NCBI GenBank assembly: GCA_000827495.1
Contig: KN817547.1
Span: forward strand, 164,187-228,186
Reading direction: 5' to 3'
DNA: 64,000 bases
Source of the DNA: Hypholoma sublateritium FD-334 SS-4
Lineage: Eukaryota > Basidiomycota > Agaricomycetes > Agaricales > Strophariaceae
In this document: positions 33,258-44,855 of the stretch, piece after piece
Layout: every line of letters begins with the position of its first letter
Position numbering within the stretch: position 1 is the stretch's first letter
Notes under the pieces: model-generated
The model's input: the letters and a program-made list of their open reading frames with translations, nothing else
Databases searched by the model: none
Told to the model about the DNA's origin: nothing
Translations under genes and position numbers: made by a program

Positions 33258-33917
33258 ATGTCACTTACAGAAATATGGACGGACAGACTGCTGCTGCGCG
33301 CCGCGGAGAAACGCGACCTTCCATATTACCACAAGTGGTTCAGTGACCCCGAATCAATGAAGTTCTGGTACGCACAGGACGAGACTGGCCCGCCGCGTTT
33401 ATTTGACCCTGATATATATTGTAGGTCCACGCCGCCGCACACCAACCTCGAGGAGACCGAGACGTATCTCAAGCGCATGATCGACAACGAGAAATATAAC
33501 GGAGTCACCGAGTTCTCGGTGTGCCTGACTGCGAGCTCGGAAGCAGACACAATACGTGCGGAGCAGGGCTCGGACGCGTGCAGCGAAGGGGACGACGCAG
33601 ACCTCGTCGTGATCGGGAAGGCGGGCCTGTGGGACGGGCGCGAAATGGGGTATATTTTCGACAGGGAGAACTGGGGCAAGGGTTACGCATTCGAGGCTCT
33701 CGACGCGATCCTCAAGCACGTATGGACTCTTGAAGATAGCCCGCCAGAAGTAGCATTTGCCGACGTGGACCCGGAGAATGTCGCGTCGATGCGCCTTCTG
33801 CTCAAACTGGGCTTCATAGAGACGGGGAGAGCAAAGAACACGTACGAAACGCATTTAGGGTGGCGCGATAGTGTCTATTTCGAGAAGAAGAGGCCAACGG
33901 AGGCGGATGATGCATGA
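33258..33917 (+). CDS. GNAT family N-acetyltransferase (RimJ/RimL type)
   Basis: Intronless frame of 219 residues starting at the ATG at 33258. The opening WTDRLLLRAAEKRDLPYYHKWF is the typical first strand and helix of RimJ/RimL-like GNAT enzymes. The acetyl-CoA loop is visible as ENWGKGYAFEAL (Arg/Gln-x-x-Gly-x-Gly/Ala pattern), and the conserved C-terminal helix-strand as DPENVASMRLLLKLGFIETG. It would transfer acetyl from acetyl-CoA to a protein N-terminus, ribosomal protein or small amine; the substrate cannot be read from sequence. An acidic insertion around residues 95-115 is unusual for the family. The lack of introns contrasts with its neighbours. Confidence 0.85.
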   Translation: MSLTEIWTDRLLLRAAEKRDLPYYHKWFSDPESMKFWYAQDETGPPRLFDPDIYCRSTPPHTNLEETETYLKRMIDNEKYNGVTEFSVCLTASSEADTIRAEQGSDACSEGDDADLVVIGKAGLWDGREMGYIFDRENWGKGYAFEALDAILKHVWTLEDSPPEVAFADVDPENVASMRLLLKLGFIETGRAKNTYETHLGWRDSVYFEKKRPTEADDA

Positions 33918-34849
33918 AGCTAGAAGCTAGCGAGAAAATAAAGCCAGCTTGAAATCAGTAGTCATATTTCCCAATGATTATAAATGTCGCCCCAGCCTGG
34001 TACTATTGTAGAAGTAGAATATTAAAATTTCCGCCGTTGTGGCTTTCAGACAAGAAAGGAAGTAAATACGACCCGCGGCGCGCTGTGACCCACCTTCTCT
34101 TGAGGCCACTTACTTTCTGAGTTCTGCTTCTAGAAATAGCATAATGGAGGGGCCGACTGATCTTGGCCAAACTGTGTGTCGAGCGTCGGTGCTGTGGCAT
34201 TGCAACCGCGAATGATCTGCCCCTGCCTTTCGACGTAGCCAACTATGCACCACACAACTTGAAGAAGGACGCGCCCATGCATTGCACCGAGCTACCCCTA
34301 CAGATCTCACGGATATCGAGCGTGTGGAAAGGCGGAAAAGGCAGACGCTATCCTTAAGTGAGAAGAGACAACACATTCTGATTACCGCAAGATTAGCACT
34401 TCTGACATGGTTATAGTCAGATCTGAATCTTGGTTTAATCGGCCCTGACTCCAGGAAACGTGGTCTAAATATAGCTCATCGAGCGCTTCGCGTAGGGTTG
34501 TTGGATGGGTCGTCTGTGCAAAACCTCTGAAATTGTTCGCAATTTTTTAAGACTGTCCAATAATCTCATTAAACTAGAACAGGAAACTATTAAATTACAC
34601 CTGATTGAGGCCACCGGCGCAGAGGACACTGTGGCCAACGTCGCCTGTGGTCCTGCTTCAAGACAATGGAATCTTGAATGTGGCCTGGCAAGGGTATCCC
34701 CAGGTGGAGGCTGGGTCTTCAGCCACTGCGTAAACATAAAATCAGTTCAAGTCTCTCTGTTTTCTATAAGATGAACGTCACCGTCTGCTTGAACAGAGAC
34801 CACTTCGCAGGTTTTGAGCCCCCCTCGACTATACAACGTCGCCTCCATC
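33918..34849. other. Intergenic, no gene supported
   Basis: A 90-codon plus-strand frame at 34505-34774 is present but has no recognisable domain and no splice connection to the zinc-finger gene that follows. Confidence 0.5.
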
Positions 34850-35939
34850 ATGAATTCTTTTTATTTTTTCGCAGCCGATGAGCCTACACCATTTACTGTC
34901 TACAACACAAATATGTTCACAGCTTTAAATCGTTCTCCGTCCGCTGAACGACGCCGCCCTTTCAGAGTAGTGGCCGATCACTGTGTTGATCCACAAGACG
35001 CCTCTCCGTTCGACGAAAATGCGCGAGGGCGGGTCCTGAGGTATGCAGATTACTAGACCACTGCCTATCTGTATACTTTAGCTTACGCTCAACTGAATAC
35101 TGACTTACGTGCACGACAGGCCCAACACTCAAACTACCGTTCTGTCCACGACATTTCCGTTTTGGGTACAATCGGACAATGAAGAGGAGACATCGTCCGA
35201 GGCAGAGGAGCTCGCCATAACCGAGCCCCAGACGTTATGGGAGAGTCCCTCATTTCATACCTACCCTGTGTGGTCCTCAACGCTCGCAGACCATGCGGAA
35301 TCAGATGGTGAAGACGATACATCGTCCGATAAAGATTCGGAGAGGTCACCCAGTTCCGAGAGGTCGTGGGAAGACTCCTCGTCCCCCACACAGTCTCGGG
35401 TGGGGGAGAAGAGAAAGCGTGGGGAGTCCCCGTCGCCCCGTTCGAGAAAGCGTTTCATACTGCCAGCTTTCCTGAACGTCGGGACGTCGCCCATAGCCAC
35501 ACATACTAGCGAATGGCTCTCGGAGGCAGATTCAGGTGCGGAGGACGAGAGGTCGAAAGACTACGAGGATTCGGAAGAGCCCCAAAACTGGGAGGAAGCG
35601 CGGTCGGAGGGATACGAAAGTTCGGAGGAGAACGAAAACTCGGGGAGCGAAGACGGTGGAGCCGACGACTCGGAGTACGACGCACAGGGGGAAAACCCAT
35701 CCCCGGTGAAAAATCGCGCAATACAGCGCTCCTCTGACGGTGGCAGTGGCGATCTCAAGGACAGGAGATATTGGTGCTTCATATGTCTTAAGGACTTCCG
35801 CAACGCAGGTGGCATCAAGCGTCACATGGAATCGTTGATACATATGGAAGCACACCATCCCTGTTATATATGCAACAGGAAATACCAGCGGGCTGATGTT
35901 CTTAAGAAACATATGTTGAAACTACACGGTGTCAGGTAG
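34850..35939 (+). CDS. C2H2 zinc-finger protein with long acidic region
   Basis: Two exons, 34850-35040 and 35120-35939 (336 residues), starting at the ATG at 34850. The middle 180 residues are Ser/Glu/Asp-rich (EEETSSEAEE, DGEDDTSSDKDSE) with one basic cluster, GEKRKRGESPSPRSRKR, that would serve as a nuclear localisation signal. Two C2H2 fingers close the protein: CFICLKDF..GGIKRHMESLIH, with a five-residue His spacing, and CYICNRKYQRADVLKKH. Two adjacent fingers plus an acidic region suggest a DNA-binding regulator or RNA-binding factor; the target is unknown. Confidence 0.8.
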
Positions 35940-36251
35940 TACTGCGCTGGGTAATTTGCTATAGTTTGTACAATTCCACCTGTGCTTTTCCACTTGGCTG
36001 ATTTCTTCTATCGACAGATGCTCCCACAGGTCCAGGTTTTGTTTGAATCAAGTAGACACTTCCCAAATTTAGCGCGAGATAGATATCGACGAATGAATGC
36101 CGCAACAACAAATTTGAACTAACTTGCATGCGATAATTAGGAGGAATTATTTATGTCACCCCATTTCATTTCTCAGGTTATAGAGATCTGAGCGTAGGGA
36201 CGTCCACAAAACATTGGCCTAGTCGCGGTTGTTAACTGGGCTGCATCAGAA

Positions 36252-37793
36252 TCAATCAGAGTCGGAAAATGGCCTAAAGACTCTCTCTCGCTCATTCCCT
36301 TTGAACCGTTTGTCGATCTCGTACCCGTCCTTGTTTTCCACTTGCCAAATGACATCTGCCTCCCCATCGTAATAGTTCTCAAACCACTCGAGATCTTCGC
36401 TGGCCAGTCGGGGGCCCTTTCCGCCGATGTCAACTCTCTGCACATTGTTCCTATTCTCCTGTACGAGCCGGTCAAATCTAGCGGGGTCATTCAATGAAGC
36501 GACAAGCCGCCGTATTGCGCCCGGTGTGAAGTGTATGCAGTCGTAAACGTTGACGGTGAAGATTCCCGCGCCGTGGCAGTCGCCGCCGTCCTTCTTTTGC
36601 GCAAGCCAGTTGATGAAATCGTCATCGAATCCCTGGCACGAGCAGAGGAATAGAATGCCATTCTCCCATGCGGAGAAGACGTTATAGAGGCTGCGATCCG
36701 CGGGCAAGCATGCCGTCGGCATATCTCGCAAAACGAGAGAAGTACCGCGGAGGACGCGAGGGAAGGGAGACAGGACACATTGTTCGAAATACATTTTGCC
36801 CAACAAATAAAATCTCCTTGAACTCGGTTATTCGGAAGAATGCATCCACGAATTTTGGTGTATCGTTTACCAAATAAACGGAGTGCCATCCAGGCTGCAC
36901 CAGATAAGAAGCGCCAAGGACCTGAAGGTCGTTCGTCGTGGAAATATCGTGCAAGTGTAGCGCGCCTCGTGGGTTGAAATGAAATACTAGGTTGATGAAG
37001 TTGGTAACAGTATATTCCTTGTCGTTTGCGTTGGTACCGAGGTCCAAGAACTGGAAGTCGGAAAGAAAAAGGTTCATATGCAAAGAATAGGATTCGGGGT
37101 TGCGCTTGCCGTGCCAATCAACACCTAGGTGAATGAGCTCCATGAATGTAGAGATACCCATTGATACATCTGACAGTTTATCCCAAGTTATCTTCGGCGT
37201 GAGGTTGGCATCCACTTGGGACCGTCCGTCCATGTTGGTGTCAACACCCATGGCAGAAGAAGGGAGGTCGTTTTTTTTGTAATCGAGCCACAAACCCTCT
37301 AGCTCCGGAAGGTCCCACTGAGAAAGGATGGGGACTGGCGAAGGAAGCGAAGAGGCAAAAGCCGACTCGAAGTCAATGCTGGTACAACAGTTGGCGTGGG
37401 GCTGAAGATAGCGCATGATAGAGGATACCCTTTCTTTTTCTGATGCCTTCACTTCGTCTGTAAAGGTTGTCTGCAGTCGTGAATACTACCAGTGAAAATA
37501 AGAGTGTTTGCGATGCAGCGAAAGCCCGGGCCTGGTTCTTGGGACAAGTCGAATTGAACAGTTTTCCAGTTCTCGGGAGATTCTAGGACAATATAGCACC
37601 ACGGCTTGCAGGTTCTTGCAACGTTGAAAGGAAATTTAGATGGACTGTGTGTGATTTCCAAGGTTTCTGAGGCATCCGAGCCTGAGGAGCATTCAGAGTC
37701 TTCGGAGTGTTTAGATTCTTCCTTGTACGCGGGGTAAATATACTTGAAGGTACGAGCAAGTATTTCAACAGGAAAATCCTGGATCTGAGCCAT
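36252..37793 (-). CDS. F-box-like protein, leucine-rich type typical of basidiomycetes
   Basis: Starts at the ATG at 37793 with an F-box-like opening (IQDFPVEILARTFKYIYP) followed by an acidic Ser stretch and FNVARTCKPWCYIVLESPENWKTV, which matches the second half of basidiomycete F-box domains. The remainder has the irregular Leu/Ile pattern of the degenerate leucine-rich half of these proteins. Such proteins recruit substrates to SCF ubiquitin ligases. The frame changes twice. In-frame models need a 32-nt intron (37489-37458) and a 52-nt intron with a weak gtcctg donor (36776-36725), giving exons 37793-37490, 37457-36777 and 36724-36252 (485 residues). Small indels in a decaying gene or sequencing errors would explain the same pattern. 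Confidence 0.55.
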
Positions 37794-38704
37794 GACACGT
37801 AAGATATCGAATGGCAAGGATAAAGTAGAAAGCAACCAGTGGTTGTAGCAGATGGAAAAGCAAGTGACAACAAATGTGCATTGTGTACCAAATGTATGCC
37901 CTAATTTGGAGATTTGCACAAAAGCTGCCGTATTTGCCCAGTTCTCGCGCAACTGAACCGGTCGTCCAAATGGTCTGCTTACCGCTATCAGCCGCCTTGT
38001 TGGTTGACACTAACTAGCTCTGCGAGCTCCGATAGTCGGACTCCGGGTATGTTTCTTGACACTTGGGCGCGATATTGCACGCTGATTCTTCCAACTGCGG
38101 GGCTCTAGATTTGAGCAGATATCTCTACATCGACCATCAGTCGGGCATTGGGCATCGGGCAGCCTGGAGTAACGAACTCGGCCTCGACAAAGTCCAATAT
38201 ACATACTGATATCCGAGGTCTTAAAGTACTTAGTATGTGCCCTCTGGATGCTGTCGTTTACTGTTAACGGTTGTTGATCAAGCCGCTCGTGGACGAGGAC
38301 CGGTGCTTTTGGTGGCATATCGGCCCCGACAACTTGACTAGTGCGCCCGTTCTCTCCTACGCCTTCACGCTTCCTAGTTCATAAACCCTATCTCCCAGAA
38401 TATCAAGGGCTTTGATCCAACTTTCTTCTGGATCCCGTGCGTAGGACAGCTTGATACTGGTCTAACGGTTGCAAGGCAAGCAACCCGTCGAGTAGGATCA
38501 GTGATTTTGTCCTCGGGAGTCTTTCCCGTGCGTACATCCTAGTCTACTTCCCCAAGGCCTCACTTTTTCCCATCTCACGAACCATAGATTTGATATCGCC
38601 ATAGCACAGGAAGGGAATTTGATCCACTCAAACGCAGGAAACACCAGGGAACACCAGGGCCACCTCGCATCCGGACTACACTTGTCTCATCGTCACAAAC
38701 TATC
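37794..38704. other. Intergenic, divergent 5' flanks
   Basis: Lies between two genes transcribed away from each other. A minus-strand frame at 38010-38318 has no recognisable feature. Confidence 0.5.
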
Positions 38705-41052
38705 ATGCATACCCCTCCCCTGGAATGTTCCAACGCGGCGACGAATGAACTGCAACTTTATGAACATTCTAATTCACATCCTATGCCGCCCACAGCAACC
38801 CCGGGCGCATCAGCACCTACATCAACATCCGAGGTTCAAATACACTACGTCCCCGTCGAATCTCCACCCACACCCGCAGCGTCTCCACGACCTACTGTCA
38901 GCATCCTTCACTCTGACTTCCACACTACGAACACCCACCCGACCCTCAGGCGGGAGTACCTATCGGCTGTTGTCTCATCATGCACCCCCGACGAACTGCT
39001 CTTCCTCTCTCAGACGATCGCGCCGCTCCTCCGGCGCCCGTTCAAGTTCTGGCTCCCAGAGGAGCTCGTGCTACACGTCCTCGCCTTTGTCGACGACCTG
39101 CCGACGCTAATGAACACGACGCTCGTCTGCAAGCAGTGGCACCGCGTTGCGCGCGACGAGAGCATCTGGCAGGCGCTGTGCATCGCGAACGATTTCGACG
39201 ACTGGCCGGACGCCGAGCGCGAGTGGCGACTCAAGCAGAAGCGACACCTTGCGCGGCGACGCTCGACACAGGCGCATCGCGACGAGGGCTCGGAGGGCAG
39301 CCCGCATCCAAGCTCGCCGTCGTCCTCCGCGTCCGACATCAACGCCGTACGCCCGTTCTCTTTCCGCCGCTTCTTCCGCGACTCGTGCATCACCAGTGAG
39401 TCACTTATTCACCCTACCCCACCGCGCAGCGGAGCCGAGCCACCACTGACCACCGCCTCTAATCTGTAGACACGAACTGGCGCACGGGTGGGCAGTTGCT
39501 TAACGCGCATCGGCTGCCGATTATCGCGCCGGACAGCGGCACGGTGACGAGCGTAGCGCTCGACCGCAAGTGGCTCGTCGTCGGGCTCGCGAGCGCGCTG
39601 ATTAAGGTGTACCGCGCGCGCACGGGCGTGCTCGTGCGCACGCTCAAGGGGCACGACTCGGGCGTGTGGGGTGTATGCCTCGTCAGCGGCAGCGGCGCCG
39701 TGCCTGTCTCTGCACGTGCAACGGGCGGGCAGAGCGCGGTTGATGCGCTCGCGGCGCAGATGGCGGGCGCAAGCCTGGGCGGAGGCACGGAATGGCAGCG
39801 CGACGGGCTGCACGTCATGCCTGGGGAGGCGCTCGCGCACCTCCTCCCATCTGCGATGCAGCGCGCGCTAGGGATCGACGTGGCGCTGCTCCGACGAAGC
39901 GCGGCGGGCGAGGACACGACAGGCGCGGCAGTGTCGACGCCGCAGGCGCGGAGGGCAGAGGGCGCGTCGAACCCTTGTCACGCGTCGCAGGGGTGGGGCC
40001 AGCCGAACCCGATCATCGTCAGCGGGGGGTGCGACAAGGTGATCCGCGTGTGGGATCTGCGCTCCGGGTGCGTCTTTTTAATTTGGGTGCCCTCCGGCAG
40101 GGTTGATGTTGGTTCAATATTACAGACAGTGCATCTACGCGCTGCACGGGCATGTATCGACGGTGCGCTCGCTGCGTGTGCTGCGGACGCGGCCGCTGGC
40201 GGTGACGGGCTCACGCGATGCGACGCTGCGCGTGTGGGACGTGCAGTTGGGCAGATGTGTGCGCGTGCTCGCGGGGCACGAGGGCAGCGTGCGCTGCCTC
40301 GACGTATGCGGGAATAGAGTTGTGAGCGGGAGCTACGACACGACGTGCCGGGTACGCGTCTCCCTTCCTATGTGATCTTTCGTTGCCGTATTAATATAAT
40401 CATTGTAGGTCTGGGACATTGACACGGGCGCATGCTTGCACGTTCTGCGCGGGCACTTCTCTCAGATCTACTCCGTCGCATTTGATGGCGTGCGCATTGC
40501 GTCCGGCGGACTCGATACCTGCGTGCGCATATGGGACGCCGAGACCGGGTATACTCCCCTCCCCTCTCCCTCACTCATCCACACTAATCCCTACCTAAAC
40601 ATAGACAATGCACCGCCCTCCTTCAGGGACACACAGCGCTCGTGTGCCAGCTGCAACTGTCACCAACCCTGCTCGCCACAGGCGGCGCCGACGGGCGTGT
40701 CATCACCTTCGCGCTCGACACCTTCGCCGCGCGCGCACGCATCGCGGCGCACGACTCCTCCGTCACGGCACTGCAGCTCGGCGGCCCGCTGCTCGTCACG
40801 GGTGGGAATGATGGGCGCGTGCGGGTGTTCGACGTGCGTACGGGAAACTTCGTGCGAGAGCTCGGTGCGCCGGGGGAGTGTGTGTGGAAGGTCGTGTTTG
40901 CGGGGACGGCGTGTGCGGTGCTGGGAAGGAGGGCGGGGCGAACGGTGGTGGAGATTTGGAGTATGCATCCCAAGCATGTACATGGATCTGGGGTAGTTGG
41001 GAAGGCGGGTGGGAGGGCCAAGAGGGTGGAGGGCGCGGCCGGCTCGCGATGA
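38705..41052 (+). CDS. F-box/WD40-repeat protein (SCF substrate adaptor)
   Basis: Five exons: 38705-39395, 39470-40067, 40126-40351, 40409-40548 and 40605-41052 (700 residues). A Pro/Ser/Thr-rich leader is followed by the F-box (FWLPEELVLHVLAFVDDL..TLVCKQWHRVARDESIWQ, about residues 115-160). An Arg/Ser-rich linker leads to the WD40 propeller, whose blades are seen as VIRVWDLRSGQCIYALHGH, ATLRVWDVQLGRCVRVLAGH, WDIDTGACLHVLRGH, VRIWDAETG and GRVRVFDVRTG. Exon joints fall at the ends of blades. The layout is that of Fbw7/Cdc4, Met30 and Pop1-type adaptors, which recognise phosphorylated proteins for ubiquitination; which orthologue this is cannot be decided here. A long low-complexity insertion (about residues 300-370) separates the first and second blades. 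Third-position GC is high compared with its neighbours. Confidence 0.88.
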
Positions 41053-41532
41053 GTGTTTGAAGTGGTGTTGTTATTGCTATCATTATTGTCTTTCGTGTAC
41101 ATAGAAACTGTATGTATGTACACATTTTCTGTCGACTAGTGGCACTTGGTCATTGGTGAACAAGTATTTCAGCATGTTCCACTCGGCACACGGGCCCCAT
41201 GTCCGATCTTTATCTCGCAGCACCCACGTCATCCCGGCATCTCATCGCACCAGCGGTGGAACCCAATTCCACGAAACGGAAAGGAAGGCAAGAGCATGGG
41301 CATATTGCATTAATGTCTATGTACAATGGGTGCGACCGGAAAGCATGGATAGATACACGAGCGCCGGGGCATGCAGCAGCGCCGCCGATAAGTAGGACGC
41401 GCGCGGATTAGCAGCTATACTGCGGCGATTAATATGGGTAGTGTTGACCGGGGTGGGTACTTTTTCGATGCAAGTAAGTAGGGTGGTGGGTGTGCTGGTA
41501 TATGGGTGAGTGGTGGGTAGACGGGCAGGGGC
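41053..41532. other. Intergenic between convergent genes
   Basis: Shared 3' flank of the F-box/WD40 gene and the mitochondrial carrier gene. No coding signal. Confidence 0.6.
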
Positions 41533-42685
41533 TTATGCGGCCCAGCGGATGAGGCCCTCATATATCGAGTACATGACGGCGGCGTTCGGCACGGTGCGCA
41601 TAAGGTGCGCGGAGAGGCCGCTGTAGAGCGTGCGCGCGCCCTCCTCGGCGACGACGAGGCGCAGCGTCTGCACGAGACCGTGGTACTTGAGCACGCCGTT
41701 GACGCGCGGCTGGCGCAGACGCGTGCGGAGTACCTGGAAAACATGAGATGTAAGGAAGAGGAGGATAAGGGCGAAAATAAGTGTAAGTTTGTGGATATGA
41801 CGAGAAGGAGACGCACCTCGTGCGGGTAGGTAATGAGGCTCGCGACGAACTTGGCCGCGCCCGCGCTGCCGAGCATACCCGCCCAGCGCGCGACGGTTCC
41901 ATCCGCCGTGGCGGCAGCACTGAGCGCCTTGAGCCGCTCGTACAGCACCCACTGGATCGTCCCTTCCGTAACCCCAAGATAACTCGCGCTGAGGCCCTTG
42001 TAGAATCCGCGCACGCCCTCCTCGCGTAGGATGCGCCGCACGCAGGCGACACTCCCGTCGAGCACCGCGCCGCCGCTCTGTGCCAGCTGCAACCGTGTTT
42101 TCACGACCCAAATCGGGTTCGTCGCAGTTCCCGTCGCGATGCCCGCGGCGGCGGCGGCAGCGAGATGTACCCAGCTGTTCTCTACGCCGTCGTTGAACTT
42201 GTCTGCGATGATTCGCTTGCCGTTGCCGTACGCGAAGAAGTTGATTGAGCGCGCAGGTACGACGCCGACAAGGTTGGGTCCGAGTCCTACGAAGAGCGCT
42301 CGGAATGATTCTTCGCGGTAGATGTCACTGTGAGGGCTGGGTTGGTGGGCTTCTGGGGAATAAACGACAACCTCTACTCACCGGATGATGAAGCCCGTCT
42401 CGACGAAGTTGTACAACAGGTTGATGGGGCGCGGTGCAGAGACGACAGAGCCCACGCCGCCAGTGAGCACGTTGAGCGCGGGGTGGGGGTGCTTCTGGCG
42501 AAAAAGGTTGGACTGCAGCCGGGTCTTGACGACGTCGAAGGGGCTGGTGAGAATAGCGCCACACATTCCGCCGAGTCTGCGGAGACTGTTAGCGAAGATA
42601 CTATAGCATTGGCGCCCACTGACCCTCCGGCGGCAAGATGCAGCCACGGACTCGGTTTGCTGGCGGGGGAAGCGGTGGCGGTCAT
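41533..42685 (-). CDS. RIM2: Mitochondrial pyrimidine nucleotide carrier, RIM2 / SLC25A33-A36 type
   Basis: Four exons: 42685-42624, 42576-42382, 42327-41817 and 41733-41533 (322 residues). Three mitochondrial-carrier repeats are visible through their signatures SPFDVVKTRLQ, NPIWVVKTRLQ and YPHEVLRTRLRQ. NPIWVVKTRLQ and YPHEV..RTRLRQ, together with FVGLGPNLVGVVPARSINFFAYGNGK, point to the RIM2 branch, which exchanges pyrimidine (deoxy)nucleotides across the inner mitochondrial membrane and supports mtDNA maintenance. Each repeat is completed by a G-rich second helix and an EG-containing matrix helix (REEGVRGFYKGL, AEEGARTLYSGL). The first repeat contains an unusually long loop between KTRLQ and the next helix, as in RIM2 proteins. 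Shares a short 5' flank with RPC25. Confidence 0.85.
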
Positions 42686-42799
42686 TAGAGAGCCGCTTAA
42701 GCGCTGGCGCCGCTGCTCCCATATTTTTTCAGAGTCACGTGGTAGGCGGCCTCGCCCGCCCACGACAGCGCACGCCGCCTCTTGCTCCGCGCGCCCATC
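42686..42799. promoter_or_regulatory. Compact bidirectional promoter, RIM2-like / RPC25
   Basis: Only 114 bases separate the two divergent start codons, so both 5' UTRs and core promoters must fit here or overlap. No TATA-like box is obvious; the stretch is GC-rich with one AT-rich patch near 42720. Confidence 0.55.
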
Positions 42800-43746
42800 A
42801 TGTTCTGTCTCGCCGTGCTCAAGGTCCGCTGAGCCCCGCCGCCTGCGCACGCACGCTCACGCCGCAGCCAGGACACCGTCGCCGTGCACCCGACGAACTT
42901 CGGTGCGCCCGTCGACGATGCGCTCATCGCTGAGATCAACAAGAAGTACGCGAATCGCGTGCTGCACGACGTCGGCCTGTGCATCTGCGTCTTCGACCTC
43001 TCAGAGGCGGGCGAGGGAAAGGTTCGCTACGGAGATGGTTTTCTGTGGTATAAAGGTGCGCCCACGTCTTCACTCTATGCCGATCTAACACACGTTTTAC
43101 AGTGGTGTTCCGCCTCGTCGTGTTCCGCCCGTTCACCTCTGAGGTCATCCTGGCGAAAGTAAAGTCCTCGGACGAGGACAGTATTCGACGTGTGTGAATC
43201 TCTGCACCAACTTATACCCAGCTGACGACGCCTTGCAGTCACTCTCGGCTTCTTCGACGACATCTACATCCCCACCGCATACCTCCCACAGCCCACCGCA
43301 TTGTAAGTACCCCACCCATTCACACCCTCATACATCCTCGCCTTCTGACTCACCTTCCTACTCACCAGTGACCCGAACGAGCGCGCTCACTTCTGGCTCC
43401 CTGACAGCACCCTAACCGGCGCAAGCGCACTGCTCGACACGCCCGTCGCGGAGCGCATGTATATCGACCAGGGAGAGGCCCTGCGCGTGCGGGTCGAGGC
43501 AGATGAGTTCTGCGACGACGAACCTGGACCCCCGCGCGCCGCCGAGGGCGTTACTTCCCGGCGCGAGCCGACGCGCCCACCGTATATCGTCTGCGTGCGT
43601 GCCTTTCCTTTTGTCTGCGCGGGGTTTGCGTGCGTGCTGATATGCTAGTGCAGTGCTCCATTGCAGAGCAGGGACTTGGGCCTGTAGCATGGTGGAATGG
43701 CTCAGGACAGGCGGACGATGGTGGGGACGAGATAGGCGAAGGGTAA
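42800..43746 (+). CDS. RPC25: DNA-directed RNA polymerase III subunit RPC8 (RPC25)
   Basis: Six exons: 42800-42823, 42872-43055, 43103-43189, 43239-43302, 43369-43594 and 43654-43746 (225 residues). The first exon is only eight codons (MFCLAVLK), and the next opens with DTVAVHPTNFG, the start of the SHS2/Rpb7 N-terminal domain. KYANRVLHDVGLCICVFDL and GDGFLWYKVVFRLVVFRPF continue that domain. The second half has LGFFDDIYIP and HFWLPD, characteristic of the Rpc25 OB domain. This subunit forms the stalk of Pol III with RPC17 and is needed for initiation. The acceptor of intron 1 is the second of two close AG sites, chosen by phase. Confidence 0.88.
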
Positions 43747-44186
43747 GGCATTGGGTGGGTGGACGCTTGTTTTTATTATTATGTTGTAATCCCTGATGTC
43801 TATGCTCTTCTCCCCGACTGTCTTAAAGCTTCAATCCACAGACATGGGCAAGTTGGCCTGCGACCTGCGACCAAGTACCGTCGCCTTTTGCGGCCAAGCC
43901 CCGCCTCAATTCTCGTGAAATGTTTGGATCAGACCCTTCAACTCTTCTGGAAGCAGGAATTGAAATGTGACGATACTCGCATATGTTCGTAGCGCCTTCG
44001 CAGGGTTTTCAATATAAGATGTACCACCAATTAGGTGCCATGGAGGACTTGAATTACCTGAAAATTTCCTTGGGGGTTTTTTTTTCTGGTTCGACCGAGG
44101 GTAGACCTAACAGATTTTGAAACAAAGCTCAACGCGATATTAAGATGTATGCCAAATTGGATTCCAAACGTAATGAGTACTGTCAT

Positions 44187-44260
44187 GGCCGACTAGCTCA
44201 GCTGGTTAGAGCGTCGTGTTAATAACGCGAAGGTCTTGGGTTCGATCCCCACGTTGGCCA
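44187..44260 (+). tRNA. tRNA-Ile (anticodon AAU)
   Basis: 74 nt with no intron. The acceptor stem pairs GGCCGAC with GTTGGCC (one G-U), discriminator A. D arm GCTC..GAGC. The anticodon stem TCGTG/CGCGA encloses TTAATAA, so the anticodon is AAT (AAU), read as IAU after deamination. T arm with the TTCGATC loop. A run of five T follows at about 44267, a Pol III terminator. Confidence 0.95.
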
Positions 44261-44729
44261 CGGTGTCCTTTTTGCTCATTACTTTTAACCATGTCATATC
44301 TGTACTATGTAGTATGTACTCTTGTTACTTAAAAGTTAAACTTATAGACATAATCTTACGCAGCCAACCTTCATTCAGGCTCCCTCTCCGTAAATTACAA
44401 GTTTTTGACAGCAGAGTCCAGACTCGAGGCTCGAGCAGATTGAATGATTCTCAGACAATTAAAGTTTACAACGCAAAGTTGTAGTTGTAAGATTAAAATT
44501 CAGTGGTCTTTCACTCTTTCAACTCTGATATATCATGCTGAAGACATTTGCCCTTGAAAGGAGAAGTGGTCTTAGTTTGCTATTGTATCAGGACGTGAGT
44601 ATTCGACAACTGATCCGGGGACTGGGGATTCAACGATACAACAGAGTAGGTGGCTGTGTACCTTCACCTGGTGAACCAAACAAAATGTAGAAATCAGTTA
44701 CTGCAGCCCTTTTCTCAGTACAACCTAAT

Positions 44730-44753
44730 GTCCCCTTCGGGGTGACATACGAA

Positions 44754-44784
<31 letters not shown>

Positions 44785-44845
44785 GGCCCCTGCACAAGGA
44801 TGACACGCTTTCCCGGAGTGGTAGATCTACGGATCTCAATATTTA
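44730..44845 (+). ncRNA. U6 spliceosomal snRNA
   Basis: A 5' hairpin of the type GTCCCC-TTCG-GGGTGAC is followed by AAATTGGAACGATACAGAG, the ACAGAGA box that pairs with 5' splice sites, then AGATTAGCATGGCCCCTGC with the AGC triad and the U4-pairing segment, then ACAAGGATGACACGC. All are almost invariant in U6. The segment after GACACGC (TTTCCCGGAGTGG) replaces the usual AAATTCGTGAAGCG but can still close a short internal stem-loop. A T-rich run near 44843-44855 would terminate Pol III. The exact 3' end is uncertain, and a diverged second copy elsewhere in the genome cannot be excluded. Confidence 0.8.
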
Positions 44846-44855
44846 TTTTTCTTTT

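Noticed and set aside
38980..39399. 139-codon plus-strand frame overlapping the F-box exon
   Set aside because: Shadow frame caused by high third-position GC; the F-box motif is in the other frame.
42330..43088. 252-codon plus-strand frame
   Set aside because: Antisense to the mitochondrial carrier and out of frame with RPC25, both of which have clear family signatures.
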